From NCBI RefSeq assembly GCF_000388115.1, contig NZ_AQGQ01000020.1:1-37024 (forward strand): a stretch of 37,024 bases of DNA, in the 5' to 3' direction. This document shows, piece after piece, positions 1 through 9,287 of the stretch. Numbering within the stretch: the stretch's first letter is position 1; the number at the start of each line of letters is the position of its first letter. A model generated the notes under the pieces. That model ran no database searches. It was not told the DNA's origin and saw nothing but the letters and a program-made list of their open reading frames with translations. The position numbers and the translations under genes were made by a program. The stretch is from Aeromonas molluscorum 848. Lineage in GTDB: Bacteria > Pseudomonadota > Gammaproteobacteria > Enterobacterales > Aeromonadaceae.

Positions 1-611
1 TGGACGACCCGAGTCGGCACGTCGGCGTTGCTCAGCAGTTCGGCAATCAGATTGGCGCGGCTCTTGTGGGATTTCAGCAGCTGGGCGTTCTGCTCCTGCT
101 TCTCGATCTCCTTGATGATCTCGCGGGTCAGGGTGTAACCATCGGCGGATCGCTCCTGGGCGCGTTCGAGGATCTGCTTCATGGCCGTGGCGTAAGGCTC
201 ACTCTCGATCTGCTTCTCGATGGCGGGGGGCTGGGCCAGGGCGGCGGGTTTGGCATGGGCATCGGCCATCATGTCGACCCGATAGTAGAGCTCCTGGCGA
301 CCGGTCGCGGAGCGGATGGACCACTCGGCCCGGGCATCCCCGTTCTTCTCGACAAACGACAGGCCATAGCCCGGACTCGCCGCGTTCTCGTTCATCAGGG
401 TATAACCCGGCTGGGTACCCGGAATGGCCAGGGAGGCGATGACGGGTTCCCCTGTCGCATCGAACTCCAGCTTGGCCTCGATGGACCAGATCTGGCGCTT
501 CTCACCCGGGGTGAGCGGCACGTCCAGAGCAATATGGTGATAGATGGTCATCCCCATGCCGACGATGAACAGCAGGGCAACCAGCAAATAGAACGGCTTA
601 CGGGAAACCAT
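1..611 (-). CDS. Inactive transglutaminase fused to 7 TM helices, N-terminal part (cut by window edge)
   Basis: About 203 N-terminal residues are readable before the left edge. The protein starts MVSRKPFYLL with one hydrophobic segment at about residues 7-24, followed by a soluble, presumably periplasmic, domain and a charged helical stretch near residues 150-180. This layout fits the 'inactive transglutaminase fused to seven transmembrane helices' family, whose transglutaminase-like domain has lost catalysis and whose 7TM part would lie to the left, outside the window. Its ATG lies 3 nt after the stop of the upstream retropepsin-like lipoprotein, so the two are co-transcribed. In other gammaproteobacteria a third member, an ATP-grasp glutamate-ligase-like protein, often follows. 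Exact role is not known to me; a link to RimK-like peptide tailoring is inference from that context. Confidence 0.8.
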   Translation of the reverse strand, partial: MVSRKPFYLLVALLFIVGMGMTIYHHIALDVPLTPGEKRQIWSIEAKLEFDATGEPVIASLAIPGTQPGYTLMNENAASPGYGLSFVEKNGDARAEWSIRSATGRQELYYRVDMMADAHAKPAALAQPPAIEKQIESEPYATAMKQILERAQERSADGYTLTREIIKEIEKQEQNAQLLKSHKSRANLIAELLSNADVPTRVV

Positions 612-614
612 GGA

Positions 615-1403
615 TTATTTCACATCCTTGAGCTTGGGTTTTGGTTGGATATATTCGCGGGCCACGTCGACCACGGCGATATCTTTCAGGAATTCGCGAC
701 CCAACAGCACGGGGAAGGTCATGTCGCTACGGTCTTTCAGGGTAAATTCGGCCTTCTCGGTCATGTCGCCGATGCGCACTGTGAGGCGCACGACGGGGCG
801 ACGGTCGAGATCATCGGCAGACGCCTGGCGCACGCGCACATGGCGGACCAGCGGCGCTTCGATCTGGATCTTGTCATCCAACTCCTGATGGCTCAGGAAG
901 AAGCGCACCCAGTTTTTGCCGTTGCGCTCGAAGATGGTGATCTCCTGGGCACTGATGGAGGAGGTGGTTGCCCCGGTATCGACCCGAGCCTGGAAGGCGT
1001 CATTGGCGGCATCCACCCAGAGCCACTCGGCTTCGCCGACCAACAGCTTGCCATCGACGGTGTGGCCCTGTGCGGGGGCGGCGCACTGCTCAGTCGGCAC
1101 GACAGGCGGTTTGGGAGGCTGTGCGGGCAGAGTGGCCAGCTTGTTATCGACTTTCTTCACAGATTCTTTCATGTTGACGACATCGGTATTGAGCTGGGTC
1201 AGCAGTTGCTGTTGCTGGACGGTCTGGCGCTCTTGTTGCGCCATGGCGAGCTGGATCTTCTGTTCGCTCAGGCTCAATTCGGTTCTGAGTTCGGCCAGGG
1301 TCAGCGGCGGCACTGTGGGCGCCTGTTCCAACTGGGCGCACCCGCCGAGGCTGAGCAGAGAGAGCAGGGTCATTCCTTTCAATTTGCTTTTCATGTCATT
1401 CAT
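615..1403 (-). CDS. Retropepsin-like (RimB/'ATP-dependent zinc protease' family) lipoprotein
   Basis: A 262-residue protein with a lipoprotein signal (hydrophobic residues 11-20, lipobox LGGC with Cys22), a glutamine-rich coiled-coil-like stretch (residues 35-90), a proline linker, then a PF05618-type domain from about residue 115. The domain has the aspartic-protease signature VDTGATTSSI (Asp142-Thr-Gly) and a later LLGREFL block near residue 236, as in single-domain retropepsins. The family is often annotated 'ATP-dependent zinc protease', but no zinc motif is visible here. The start has AGGAAG nine bases upstream. It lies 52 bp after cmoB and 3 nt before the transglutaminase-like membrane protein. 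The lipid anchor implies that it works in the periplasm, so it cannot directly replace cytoplasmic RimB. Substrate unknown. Confidence 0.85.
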   Translation of the reverse strand: MNDMKSKLKGMTLLSLLSLGGCAQLEQAPTVPPLTLAELRTELSLSEQKIQLAMAQQERQTVQQQQLLTQLNTDVVNMKESVKKVDNKLATLPAQPPKPPVVPTEQCAAPAQGHTVDGKLLVGEAEWLWVDAANDAFQARVDTGATTSSISAQEITIFERNGKNWVRFFLSHQELDDKIQIEAPLVRHVRVRQASADDLDRRPVVRLTVRIGDMTEKAEFTLKDRSDMTFPVLLGREFLKDIAVVDVAREYIQPKPKLKDVK

Positions 1404-1455
1404 TTAGCTGTGCTTCCTGGAATTGAATCAGTGTAACTTCCACAACTGCCCTCGG

Positions 1456-2433
1456 CTAGTCTTTGGCCTTGGTAGCGATTAATACGGCGCGTTTGGGGGC
1501 AGGTAGCCCTTCGACGGTGCGGGAGGGATCGGCTGGGTCCAGATAATCTAGCAAGGACTCATTGACCATCCACTCAGTGCGACGCTGCTCGTCCATGCTG
1601 GTCATATTTTCATCAACGATGCGCACATCGCAGAAGCCACAGCGTTCCACCCAGCGTTTGAGGGCCAGGCTTGAGGGAATGAACCAGACGTTGCGCATCT
1701 TGCCGTAGCGATCCGATGGCACCAGCACCTGGTTGACATCGCCGTCGACAACCAGGGTCTCCAGCACCAACTCACCACCATCACGCAGTTGATTACGCAA
1801 CTGTTCGATGTGTTCTATGGGGGACTTGCGGTGATAGAGCACCCCCATGGAGAAGACGGTGTCGAAGGCCCGCAGGGTCGGCAGTTCCTGGATGCCGAGC
1901 GGCAGCATCTGGGCGCGTTGGTCATTGCCTGCAAAGTGGCGAATGGCCTCGAACTGGCAGAGGAACAGCGGGCTGGGATCGATACCGACCGCAAGCTTTG
2001 CGCCTTCCCCGACCATGCGCCACAGGTGGTAGCCACTGCCACAGCCCACGTCCAGTACGTAACGCCCGTCTAGCGGGCTGATGTGGGGCAGCACCCTGTC
2101 CCACTTCCAGTCGGACCGCCACTCGGTATCTATGTGGATGCCGTGCACGGTGAAGGGACCCTTGCGCCAGGGCATAAACTGGCGCAGCAGGCTCTCCACC
2201 TTCTTGCGCTCGCCATCATTCAGGCTCTCGCTGCTGCCTATTTCGACCCGACTTGTCAGTTCTATCTGACCGGGTTCCACCATAGGCAGTTTGTTGAGGG
2301 CGCGACTCCAGCGTGGCAGATCACCGTGCAGGTTGTCGTGCTGCCAGGCATGCAGTTGAGCGGGCAGGGTATGCAGCCAATGGCTGAGCCGGGTCTTGGC
2401 GATCAATTGATAGAAATTGGCGAAGTCGATCAT
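1456..2433 (-). CDS. cmoB: tRNA U34 carboxymethyltransferase CmoB
   Basis: 325 residues, close to the E. coli length of about 323. CmoB transfers the carboxymethyl group of carboxy-S-adenosylmethionine to 5-hydroxyuridine at the wobble position of certain tRNAs, giving cmo5U, which widens third-base decoding. The N-terminus ([20 protein letters not shown]) is typical of the family, and the methyltransferase fold shows the glycine-rich cofactor loop [15 protein letters not shown] near residue 125, followed by an acidic residue at the end of the next strand (GIDPSPLF). It starts 3 nt after the stop of cmoA, which makes its cofactor, so the pair is translationally linked as in E. coli. Confidence 0.97.
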   Translation of the reverse strand: MIDFANFYQLIAKTRLSHWLHTLPAQLHAWQHDNLHGDLPRWSRALNKLPMVEPGQIELTSRVEIGSSESLNDGERKKVESLLRQFMPWRKGPFTVHGIHIDTEWRSDWKWDRVLPHISPLDGRYVLDVGCGSGYHLWRMVGEGAKLAVGIDPSPLFLCQFEAIRHFAGNDQRAQMLPLGIQELPTLRAFDTVFSMGVLYHRKSPIEHIEQLRNQLRDGGELVLETLVVDGDVNQVLVPSDRYGKMRNVWFIPSSLALKRWVERCGFCDVRIVDENMTSMDEQRRTEWMVNESLLDYLDPADPSRTVEGLPAPKRAVLIATKAKD

Positions 2434-2436
2434 GGT

Positions 2437-3336
<900 letters not shown>

Positions 3337-3428
3337 TCATAGGGGCGTTAGTCTAGAGGATTGCTGGCCATTTGTCTTGAACAGGGCGAAGGGGCCATCG
3401 TAAATAATCCACTTTTCCCTGTCGCAGA

Positions 3429-4277
3429 CTAAAACATCAGCACCCCTTGGCGGGCACGATCCACTTCTCCCGGCCAAGGCGCCATTTCTTGGCCGAGCAA
3501 TTGCACTATTTGACGTGCCAACGCAGGGGCCTGGGCATTGTCTGCGGTATGGACGAACAGATAGAGATCCTTGTCTTCAGCGAGCCATTGGCGCCAATGA
3601 GGCAACCAGCTTGGCAGGAAGGGGTGATTGGCGACGGGGTCCGGCAAACCGATGAGGCGCACCACAGGGGCTTGCCCCGTGGCAAGCAGGTGCACCGGCA
3701 ACTGCGGTTTCTTGCCCTGGGCGTCAATCATGGCGGGCGTGGAGGCGGCAACCGAAAACAGAGGCCGTGAATCGAGCATGATGCGGTTGATGCCTTTCTC
3801 CATCAACATGCGATTGAGGGCCCGTTCCGCATCCCCCTTTGCGAAGAAATCGGGGTGGCGTACCTCGATCGCATAGCTGAAATCCCGGGGCAGACGATTG
3901 AAAAACTCGGCAAGACGAGGCAAGCCTGAGGGTCCGAAGCGGGCGGGCAGTTGCAGCTTGAGCAGCCCCAGCTTGTGGTGCAGCGGGCCGAGCAGGGCAA
4001 TGAAGTCACTCACCTGCTTGTCCACGCTGACCAAGTCGCTCTGGTGACTGATGGTTTGCGGAAACTTGAAGGCGAAACGAAATTCATCGGGCACCGCCTC
4101 GCTCCAGCGCCGTACCGTCTCCGGGGTCGGCAGGGCATAGAAGGTAGTATTGCCTTCTACCGTGTTGAATACCCGGGCGTAGTCGGCCAGGTGATCGGCG
4201 GGCTTGGCTCCCTGGCCGAGTAATTGACCTGGCCAGGCGGGGTGTGACCATTGTGGCAGGCCCAAAAAGAGGCTCAT
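3429..4277 (-). CDS. yecE: DUF72 family protein (YecE-like)
   Basis: 282 residues (E. coli YecE is about 272). DUF72 proteins form a TIM-barrel-like fold; no biochemical function is established. Conserved blocks visible are the N-terminal GLPQWSHPAWPGQLLG, FNTVEGNTTFYALP (residues 37-50), FRFAFKFPQTISH and a C-terminal DLYLFVHTADN. The start has AGGATC ten bases upstream. The gene lies between aspS and cmoAB, the neighbourhood found in E. coli (aspS-yecD-yecE-yecN-cmoA-cmoB), which supports orthology; yecD and yecN are absent here. Transcribed away from aspS. Confidence 0.93.
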   Translation of the reverse strand: MSLFLGLPQWSHPAWPGQLLGQGAKPADHLADYARVFNTVEGNTTFYALPTPETVRRWSEAVPDEFRFAFKFPQTISHQSDLVSVDKQVSDFIALLGPLHHKLGLLKLQLPARFGPSGLPRLAEFFNRLPRDFSYAIEVRHPDFFAKGDAERALNRMLMEKGINRIMLDSRPLFSVAASTPAMIDAQGKKPQLPVHLLATGQAPVVRLIGLPDPVANHPFLPSWLPHWRQWLAEDKDLYLFVHTADNAQAPALARQIVQLLGQEMAPWPGEVDRARQGVLMF

Positions 4278-4365
4278 TGCGGATCCTGTCTGCTGGTTTA
4301 TCGCGTTTTGCGCCCATTTTTTGCCTTGAGATGTAAAAAACAGGGCAAAGGGGGCTGCTGGCTAT

Positions 4366-4395
4366 TTTACCCAAATGGGGGTTTTCCTCTATAAT
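4366..4395 (+). promoter_or_regulatory. Putative aspS promoter
   Basis: TTTACC (4366-4371) and a perfect TATAAT (4390-4395) are separated by 18 bp. Transcription would start near 4402, leaving a leader of about 310 nt before aspS. Promoter assignment is by motif only. Confidence 0.55.
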
Positions 4396-4562
4396 GCCAG
4401 CCCTTTTGTTTGCCAATTTGTTGTGACTCACGCTGCTGTGCGCATATTGTGGCGACGGTAGCGGCCATAAATTGGCTAAACAACGACGCTTTCCGATGCC
4501 CTCTGACCGACTGCCCGGCCGCTTGCCAGCCGCCTCTGGTCGAGCCGATATCGGTGGCAGGT

Positions 4563-4583
4563 GTCCGATCCAGGGGATCGGAC
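4563..4583 (+). other. Perfect 9-bp hairpin in the aspS leader
   Basis: GTCCGATCC and GGATCGGAC are separated by a three-base loop. No T-run follows, so this is not an ordinary terminator. It lies 128 bp before the aspS start and could be a structured leader element or an RNase processing site. Confidence 0.5.
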
Positions 4584-4711
4584 GGTATGAGACAGATTTC
4601 AAACCGGGTAAGAACCAGCATCTGGCCAGTGGCGAGACAGACGGCGCTGACCTGTCGTGCCCGGCGACTCAGGGTTAACCGTCTCTCTTACAATTTCGAA
4701 GGAAGAAGTCC

Positions 4712-6490
4712 ATGCGCTCTATCTATTGCGGACAGGTCAATGAAGCCCATGCCGGGCAGACCATTACATTGTGTGGTTGGGTCCATCGTCGTCGCGACCT
4801 TGGCGGTCTGATCTTTATCGATATGCGTGACCGGGAAGGCATAGTGCAAGTCTTCTTCGATCCGGACAAACCGGACGCCTTCGCCCTGGCCTCAGAACTG
4901 CGCGGTGAATTCTGCATCCAGGTGACCGGTGTGGTGCGTAGCCGCCCCGATTCCCAGCGCAACAGCGACATGGCCACCGGTGCCATCGAGGTGTTTGGCC
5001 ACGAACTGACCATCATCAACCGCGCCGAGCCGCTGCCGCTGGACTTCAACCAGGTCAACAGCGAAGAGCAACGCCTCAAGTTCCGTTATCTGGACCTGCG
5101 TCGCCCCGAGATGGCCAAGTACCTGAAAACCCGTGCCAAGGCCAGCGCCTTCGTGCGACGCTTCATGGACGAGCAGGGCTTCCTCGACATCGAGACCCCG
5201 ATGTTGACCAAGGCCACCCCGGAAGGGGCCCGTGACTATCTGGTGCCAAGCCGGGTGCACAAGGGCAAGTTCTACGCTCTGCCGCAGTCCCCGCAGCTGT
5301 TCAAGCAGTTGCTGATGATGTCCGGCTTCGATCGCTACTACCAGATCGTCAAGTGCTTCCGCGATGAAGATTTGCGTGCCGACCGTCAGCCGGAATTCAC
5401 CCAGATCGACGTGGAAACTTCCTTCATGACCGCGCCGCAAGTGCGCGTGCTGATGGAAGAGATGATCCGTCAACTGTGGCAACACGTGCTGGCGGTGGAT
5501 CTGGGCGATTTCCCGGTGATGACCTTTGACGAAGCCATGCGTCGCTTCGGTTCCGACAAACCGGACCTGCGCCTGCCGATGGAGCTGGTCGATGTGGCCG
5601 ATCTCTTGACCTCAGTCGAGTTCGCCGTGTTTGCCGGCCCTGCCAACGACCCGAAAGGCCGCGTGGCGGCCCTGAAAGTCCCGGGCGGCGCCGAGTTGTC
5701 CCGCAAGCAGATCGACGAGTACACCAAGTTCGTCGGCATCTACGGTGCCAGGGGACTGGCCTGGATGAAGGTCAACGACGCTGCCAACGGCATCGAAGGG
5801 GTTCAGTCTCCGGTGGCCAAGTTCCTCTCTGATGCCATAGTGCGCGAGATCCTGGCCCGTACCGGCGCCATGAGCGGCGACATCATCTTCTTTGGTGCCG
5901 ACAGCAAGAAGGTGGTAGCCGATGCCATCGGTGCCCTGCGCCTGAAAGTGGGTCGCGATCTGGGTCTGGTCGAGAATTGCTGGAAGCCGCTGTGGGTCAT
6001 CGACTTCCCCATGTTCGAGGAAGATGGCGAAGGTGGTCTGGCCGCCATGCACCACCCCTTCACCGCCCCGAGCGATCTGAGCCCGAGCGAGCTGAAAGCC
6101 AACCCGCTGGGCGCCTATGCCAACGCCTATGACATGGTCATCAACGGTTACGAAGTGGGTGGCGGTTCTGTCCGTATCCACAACAGCGAGATGCAGTCCT
6201 GCGTGTTCGATATCCTGGGTATCACTCCGGACGAGCAACGCCTGAAGTTCGGCTTCCTGCTCGATGCCCTGAAATATGGCACCCCGCCCCATGCCGGCTT
6301 GGCATTCGGTCTGGATCGCCTGAGCATGTTGTTGACCGGTACCGACAACATCAAGGACGTCATCGCCTTCCCGAAAACCACCACGGCGTCCTGCCTGATG
6401 ACGGATGCTCCCAGCTTCGCCAACCCGGCCCAGCTTGGTGAGCTGGCGATTGCCACCGTTGCCAAGGCGGATACCGAGGCGAAAGCCTGA
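4712..6490 (+). CDS. aspS: Aspartyl-tRNA synthetase
   Basis: 592 residues, near the E. coli length of 590. It charges tRNA-Asp with aspartate in the cytoplasm. The N-terminal OB-fold anticodon-binding domain (residues 1-110, with [19 protein letters not shown]) is followed by the class II catalytic core: motif 2 in [18 protein letters not shown] near residue 217, a GAD insertion typical of the bacterial enzyme, and motif 3 [12 protein letters not shown] near residue 530. A strong GGAAGAAG ribosome-binding site precedes the ATG. It is followed 71 bp later by yebC in the same direction, with a small hairpin between them. Confidence 0.98.
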   Translation: MRSIYCGQVNEAHAGQTITLCGWVHRRRDLGGLIFIDMRDREGIVQVFFDPDKPDAFALASELRGEFCIQVTGVVRSRPDSQRNSDMATGAIEVFGHELTIINRAEPLPLDFNQVNSEEQRLKFRYLDLRRPEMAKYLKTRAKASAFVRRFMDEQGFLDIETPMLTKATPEGARDYLVPSRVHKGKFYALPQSPQLFKQLLMMSGFDRYYQIVKCFRDEDLRADRQPEFTQIDVETSFMTAPQVRVLMEEMIRQLWQHVLAVDLGDFPVMTFDEAMRRFGSDKPDLRLPMELVDVADLLTSVEFAVFAGPANDPKGRVAALKVPGGAELSRKQIDEYTKFVGIYGARGLAWMKVNDAANGIEGVQSPVAKFLSDAIVREILARTGAMSGDIIFFGADSKKVVADAIGALRLKVGRDLGLVENCWKPLWVIDFPMFEEDGEGGLAAMHHPFTAPSDLSPSELKANPLGAYANAYDMVINGYEVGGGSVRIHNSEMQSCVFDILGITPDEQRLKFGFLLDALKYGTPPHAGLAFGLDRLSMLLTGTDNIKDVIAFPKTTTASCLMTDAPSFANPAQLGELAIATVAKADTEAKA

Positions 6491-6506
6491 ACACATAAAT
6501 AGAGAC

Positions 6507-6525
6507 CGGGTCGCCATGCGACCCG
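6507..6525 (+). other. 8-bp hairpin between aspS and yebC
   Basis: CGGGTCGC and GCGACCCG flank a CAT loop. The following bases are only moderately T-rich, so it may be a weak terminator or mRNA-stabilising element that sets yebC levels relative to aspS. Confidence 0.45.
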
Positions 6526-6561
6526 TATCCCATTGATTTGAAATTATAACGGAGCATTTTT

Positions 6562-7302
6562 ATGGCAGGTCACAGTAAATGGGCCAACATCAAACACCGC
6601 AAGGCAGCTCAGGATGCCAAGCGCGGCAAGATCTTCACCAAGCTGATCCGTGAAATCACTACCTCGGCCCGTATCGGCGATCCGGATCCTGCCAACAACC
6701 CGCGCCTGCGTGCGGCGGTGACGGCAGCCCTGACCAGCAACATGACCCGCGAAACCATCAACCGCGCCATCGCCCGTGGCGCCGGTGGTGGCGACGGCGA
6801 GCAGCTCGAGACCATCGTATACGAAGGCTACGGCCCGGCAGGCTCCGCCGTGATGGTGGAGTGTCTGACCGACAACCGCAACCGTACCGTCGCCGAAGTG
6901 CGTCATGCCTTCAGCAAGAGCGGCGGTAACCTGGGCACTGACGGTTCGGTCGCCTATCTGTTCAGCAAGAAAGGGCTGCTGACCTTCGTCGGTGTCGACG
7001 AAGATGCCCTGATGGATGCGGCACTGGAAGCGGGCGCCGATGATGTGGTCACAGAAGAGGATGGCTCCATCGAGGTGTACACCACCCCGAACGACTTCGG
7101 TACCGTGCTGGATGCGCTGGAAGCCGCCGGCTTCAAGCCCCAGAACGCCGAAGTGACCATGATCCCCTCCACCGAAGCCGAGCTGGATGCGGAAACCGCC
7201 CCCAAGCTGATGCGCCTCATCGACATGCTGGAAGATCTGGACGACGTGCAGGAGGTGTACCACAACGGTTCCATCTCCGACGAAGTGGCTGCGACCCTCT
7301 GA
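6562..7302 (+). CDS. yebC: YebC/PmpR family translation/transcription factor
   Basis: 246 residues, the usual family length. The start [27 protein letters not shown] is diagnostic (written here in part: [14 protein letters not shown]). YebC-family proteins are long listed as DNA-binding regulators; recent work assigns some members to relief of ribosome stalling at proline runs. Acidic C-terminal region (residues 215-246) ends in [15 protein letters not shown] ribosome-binding site lies 9 bases upstream. In E. coli yebC is followed by ruvC and ruvAB; here a strong terminator and an eptA gene follow instead. Confidence 0.97.
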   Translation: MAGHSKWANIKHRKAAQDAKRGKIFTKLIREITTSARIGDPDPANNPRLRAAVTAALTSNMTRETINRAIARGAGGGDGEQLETIVYEGYGPAGSAVMVECLTDNRNRTVAEVRHAFSKSGGNLGTDGSVAYLFSKKGLLTFVGVDEDALMDAALEAGADDVVTEEDGSIEVYTTPNDFGTVLDALEAAGFKPQNAEVTMIPSTEAELDAETAPKLMRLIDMLEDLDDVQEVYHNGSISDEVAATL

Positions 7303-7325
7303 TCGTCAGGTTGCACCTTAGAGGC

Positions 7326-7348
7326 GGTGGCATCATAACGGTGCCACC
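7326..7348 (+). other. 7-bp hairpin downstream of yebC
   Basis: GGTGGCA and TGCCACC with a nine-base loop, 24 bp after the yebC stop and before the main terminator. No T-run follows it directly. Confidence 0.35.
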
Positions 7349-7401
7349 TTCCTTTGAAGAAGTGGTCGCTTTCCTCTGAAAGTCCACTGAGTACAGACAG
7401 C

Positions 7402-7430
7402 AAACGGCAGCCCATGGGCTGCCGTTTTTT
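7402..7430 (+). terminator. Rho-independent terminator after yebC
   Basis: A palindromic stem with arms AAACGGCAGCCC and GGGCTGCCGTTT meeting at a central AT, followed by a continuous T-run to 7430. Ends the aspS-yebC transcript. Its core is shared with the hairpin after eptA. Confidence 0.9.
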
Positions 7431-7489
7431 ATGATGCCCGCTCATAGCGCCCCGATTTTCATGGCGCGTCGCCTTCCATGGGCTTTTCT

Positions 7490-7522
7490 CTTAATTTTCA
7501 CTTAAGTCTCGACTTCTATGAT
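7490..7522 (+). promoter_or_regulatory. Putative PmrA (BasR) box and -10 element of eptA
   Basis: CTTAAT (7490-7495), five bases, then CTTAAG (7501-7506) form the direct repeat with 11-bp period known for PmrA/BasR binding sites. TATGAT (7517-7522) lies ten bases further and fits a -10 element, placing transcription start near 7529, about 48 bases before the eptA start. No good -35 hexamer is present, as expected for an activator-dependent promoter. Assignment is by motif and by the nature of the downstream gene. Confidence 0.6.
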
Positions 7523-7576
7523 GCCTACCAAGTTTGGCTCCCAGCGAGCCTGTTTTCTGGTTAGTGGAGTCTGTCT

Positions 7577-9202
7577 ATGCGCATCACTATGAGTGCCATC
7601 AAGGTTAATGTCCTGCTGGTGCTGTTGTTTACTCTGGTATTCAACTGGCCTATCTTCCTGCACTTTTATCACGCACTCTCTCGTCTTGATCACGTCAAGG
7701 TCGGCTTCGTGCTCTCCATCCCGCTGGTGTTGCTGGCGGCGCTCAATCTGGTGTTCCTGCCGTTTAGCATCAAATATCTGCTCAAGCCTTTCTTCAGTTT
7801 GCTGATCCTCCTTGGCTCCCTGGCCAGCTACGCCATGCTCAAATATGGGATCGTCTTCGATCAGAACATGGTGCAGAACGTGGTGGAGACCAATGCCGGG
7901 GAGGCGAGCTCTTATCTCAATGCATCTGTCTTGACCTGGTTCATGCTGACGGGAGTGATGCCGACCCTCTGCCTGCTGCTGCTCAAGATTGAATATCCCA
8001 CGCGTTGGTACAAGGGGGTGGGCCTGCGCCTGGGGGGAATGGGACTCTCCGCCTTGCTTATCTTCGCCGTGGGGGCCCTCTATTATCAGGACTATGCCTC
8101 GGTGGGCCGCAACAATCACACCATGGCCAAGGAGATAGTGCCCGCCAACTATGTCGCTGGCATCTTCAAGTATGTGAAAACCAGCTTCTTCACCCCGGCC
8201 ATGCCTTTCCTGGCGCTGGGTACCGATGCCGTGGTCGCGGCCGAAGGCCACAGCAAACCGACGTTGATGTTCCTGGTGGTGGGAGAGACGGCGCGCAGCA
8301 AGAACTACTCCCTGAACGGTTATGAGAAGCACACCAACGCCTTCACCGACCAGGAACCGGGCTTGATCTCGTTTTCCCATGTGCGCTCCTGCGGCACCGC
8401 GACGGCGGTCTCCGTGCCTTGCATGTTCTCCAACATGACCCGGCGCGAGTATGACGAGAACCGGGCCCGTCATCAGGACGGCCTGCTGGACGTGTTGCAG
8501 CATGGCGGGGTAGGGGTGTTGTGGAAGGAGAATGATGGCGGTTGCAAGGGAGTGTGTGATCGGGTGCCGACCCTGGTGGTCGAGCCCAAGGAGCATCCCG
8601 AGCTGTGTAAGGGGGATTCTTGCTATGACGCCGTCCTGCTGAAAGATCTGGATCAGCAGATTGCCGGGATGAAGCCGGGCAACAAGCTGGTGGCTTTCCA
8701 CCTGATGGGCAGCCATGGTCCCACCTATTTCCGGCGCTATCCGGCCTCGGAGCGGGCCTTCGTACCAGATTGCCCGCGCAGCGACATCGAGAATTGCACC
8801 AACGAGGAGCTGGTCAATACCTATGACAACACCATTCGTTATACCGACAAGGTGATAGGTCAGCTGATCGCTACCCTCAAGGGACTGGAGCAGGATTACA
8901 ACGTGGGGCTCATCTATCTGTCGGATCACGGCGAGTCTCTGGGGGCCATGGGGCTCTACCTGCACGGTACTCCCTACAAGTTTGCGCCGGACGATCAGAC
9001 GGTGGTGCCTATGTTGACCTGGATGGCGCCACGCAGCGCCCAGGAAGATGGCTTGAATCTTGACTGCCTCAAGCAGGAGGCACAGGCCAAGCGTTTCTCC
9101 CAGGACAACCTGTTCCACTCTGTGCTTGGCATCATGAACGTCAAAACCAGTGCCTACGATGGCGCCCTGGATCTGTTCAAACCTTGCCGAAGGGGTGTAT
9201 AG
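7577..9202 (+). CDS. eptA: Lipid A phosphoethanolamine transferase, MCR-3-like (EptA family)
   Basis: 541 residues. These inner-membrane enzymes move phosphoethanolamine from phosphatidylethanolamine onto lipid A, lowering polymyxin binding. Five hydrophobic segments fill about residues 8-175, then a periplasmic sulfatase-fold domain. Family active-site residues are in place: Glu237 (VVGETAR), nucleophile Thr276 (CGTATAVSVPCMFS), His380 (GSHGPTY), Asp450-His451 (SDHGESLG) and His463. Six or more cysteines fit the usual disulfides (CKGVC, Cys344/349, Cys399/407). Blocks such as KENDGGCKGVCDRVP and YYQDYASVGRNN match my memory of MCR-3 closely, more than E. coli EptA. Start ATG has a GGAG site; an internal ATG four codons on is possible. 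No IS, transposon or dgkA neighbour is seen, so it looks intrinsic. A PmrA-box candidate lies upstream. Confidence 0.95.
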   Translation: MRITMSAIKVNVLLVLLFTLVFNWPIFLHFYHALSRLDHVKVGFVLSIPLVLLAALNLVFLPFSIKYLLKPFFSLLILLGSLASYAMLKYGIVFDQNMVQNVVETNAGEASSYLNASVLTWFMLTGVMPTLCLLLLKIEYPTRWYKGVGLRLGGMGLSALLIFAVGALYYQDYASVGRNNHTMAKEIVPANYVAGIFKYVKTSFFTPAMPFLALGTDAVVAAEGHSKPTLMFLVVGETARSKNYSLNGYEKHTNAFTDQEPGLISFSHVRSCGTATAVSVPCMFSNMTRREYDENRARHQDGLLDVLQHGGVGVLWKENDGGCKGVCDRVPTLVVEPKEHPELCKGDSCYDAVLLKDLDQQIAGMKPGNKLVAFHLMGSHGPTYFRRYPASERAFVPDCPRSDIENCTNEELVNTYDNTIRYTDKVIGQLIATLKGLEQDYNVGLIYLSDHGESLGAMGLYLHGTPYKFAPDDQTVVPMLTWMAPRSAQEDGLNLDCLKQEAQAKRFSQDNLFHSVLGIMNVKTSAYDGALDLFKPCRRGV

Positions 9203-9228
9203 CTAACCGCGAGAGAAGCCCGAAAATG

Positions 9229-9255
9229 ACAACGGCAGCCATTGGCTGCCGTTGT
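9229..9255. terminator. Hairpin between convergent eptA and nagC
   Basis: A 12-bp perfect stem (ACAACGGCAGCC / GGCTGCCGTTGT) with loop ATT. There is no long T-run on either side, so termination would be inefficient or Rho-assisted. Its position between convergent genes makes a bidirectional terminator the likeliest role. The core repeats that of the yebC terminator. Confidence 0.6.
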
Positions 9256-9287
9256 GGTATCTGACGTGCCGACTCAGCGGCGCGCCG

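Larger units (their letters stand above)
4278..4711. other. 434-bp divergent intergenic region with long aspS leader
   Basis: This gap separates yecE (minus) from aspS (plus). It holds a good aspS-directed promoter at its left third and, downstream, about 310 bp of leader containing a perfect 9-bp hairpin. Short open frames exist in it (for example from a TTG at 4472 to 4678), but none has a convincing ribosome-binding site or recognisable product. No tRNA or known riboswitch fold was recognised. Confidence 0.5.

Noticed and set aside
4472-4678. Small protein gene in the aspS leader
   Set aside because: TTG start, no Shine-Dalgarno sequence and no recognisable pattern; kept only as part of the leader finding.
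7502-9118. 538-codon minus-strand frame across eptA
   Set aside because: Antisense shadow; the plus-strand protein has all family motifs.
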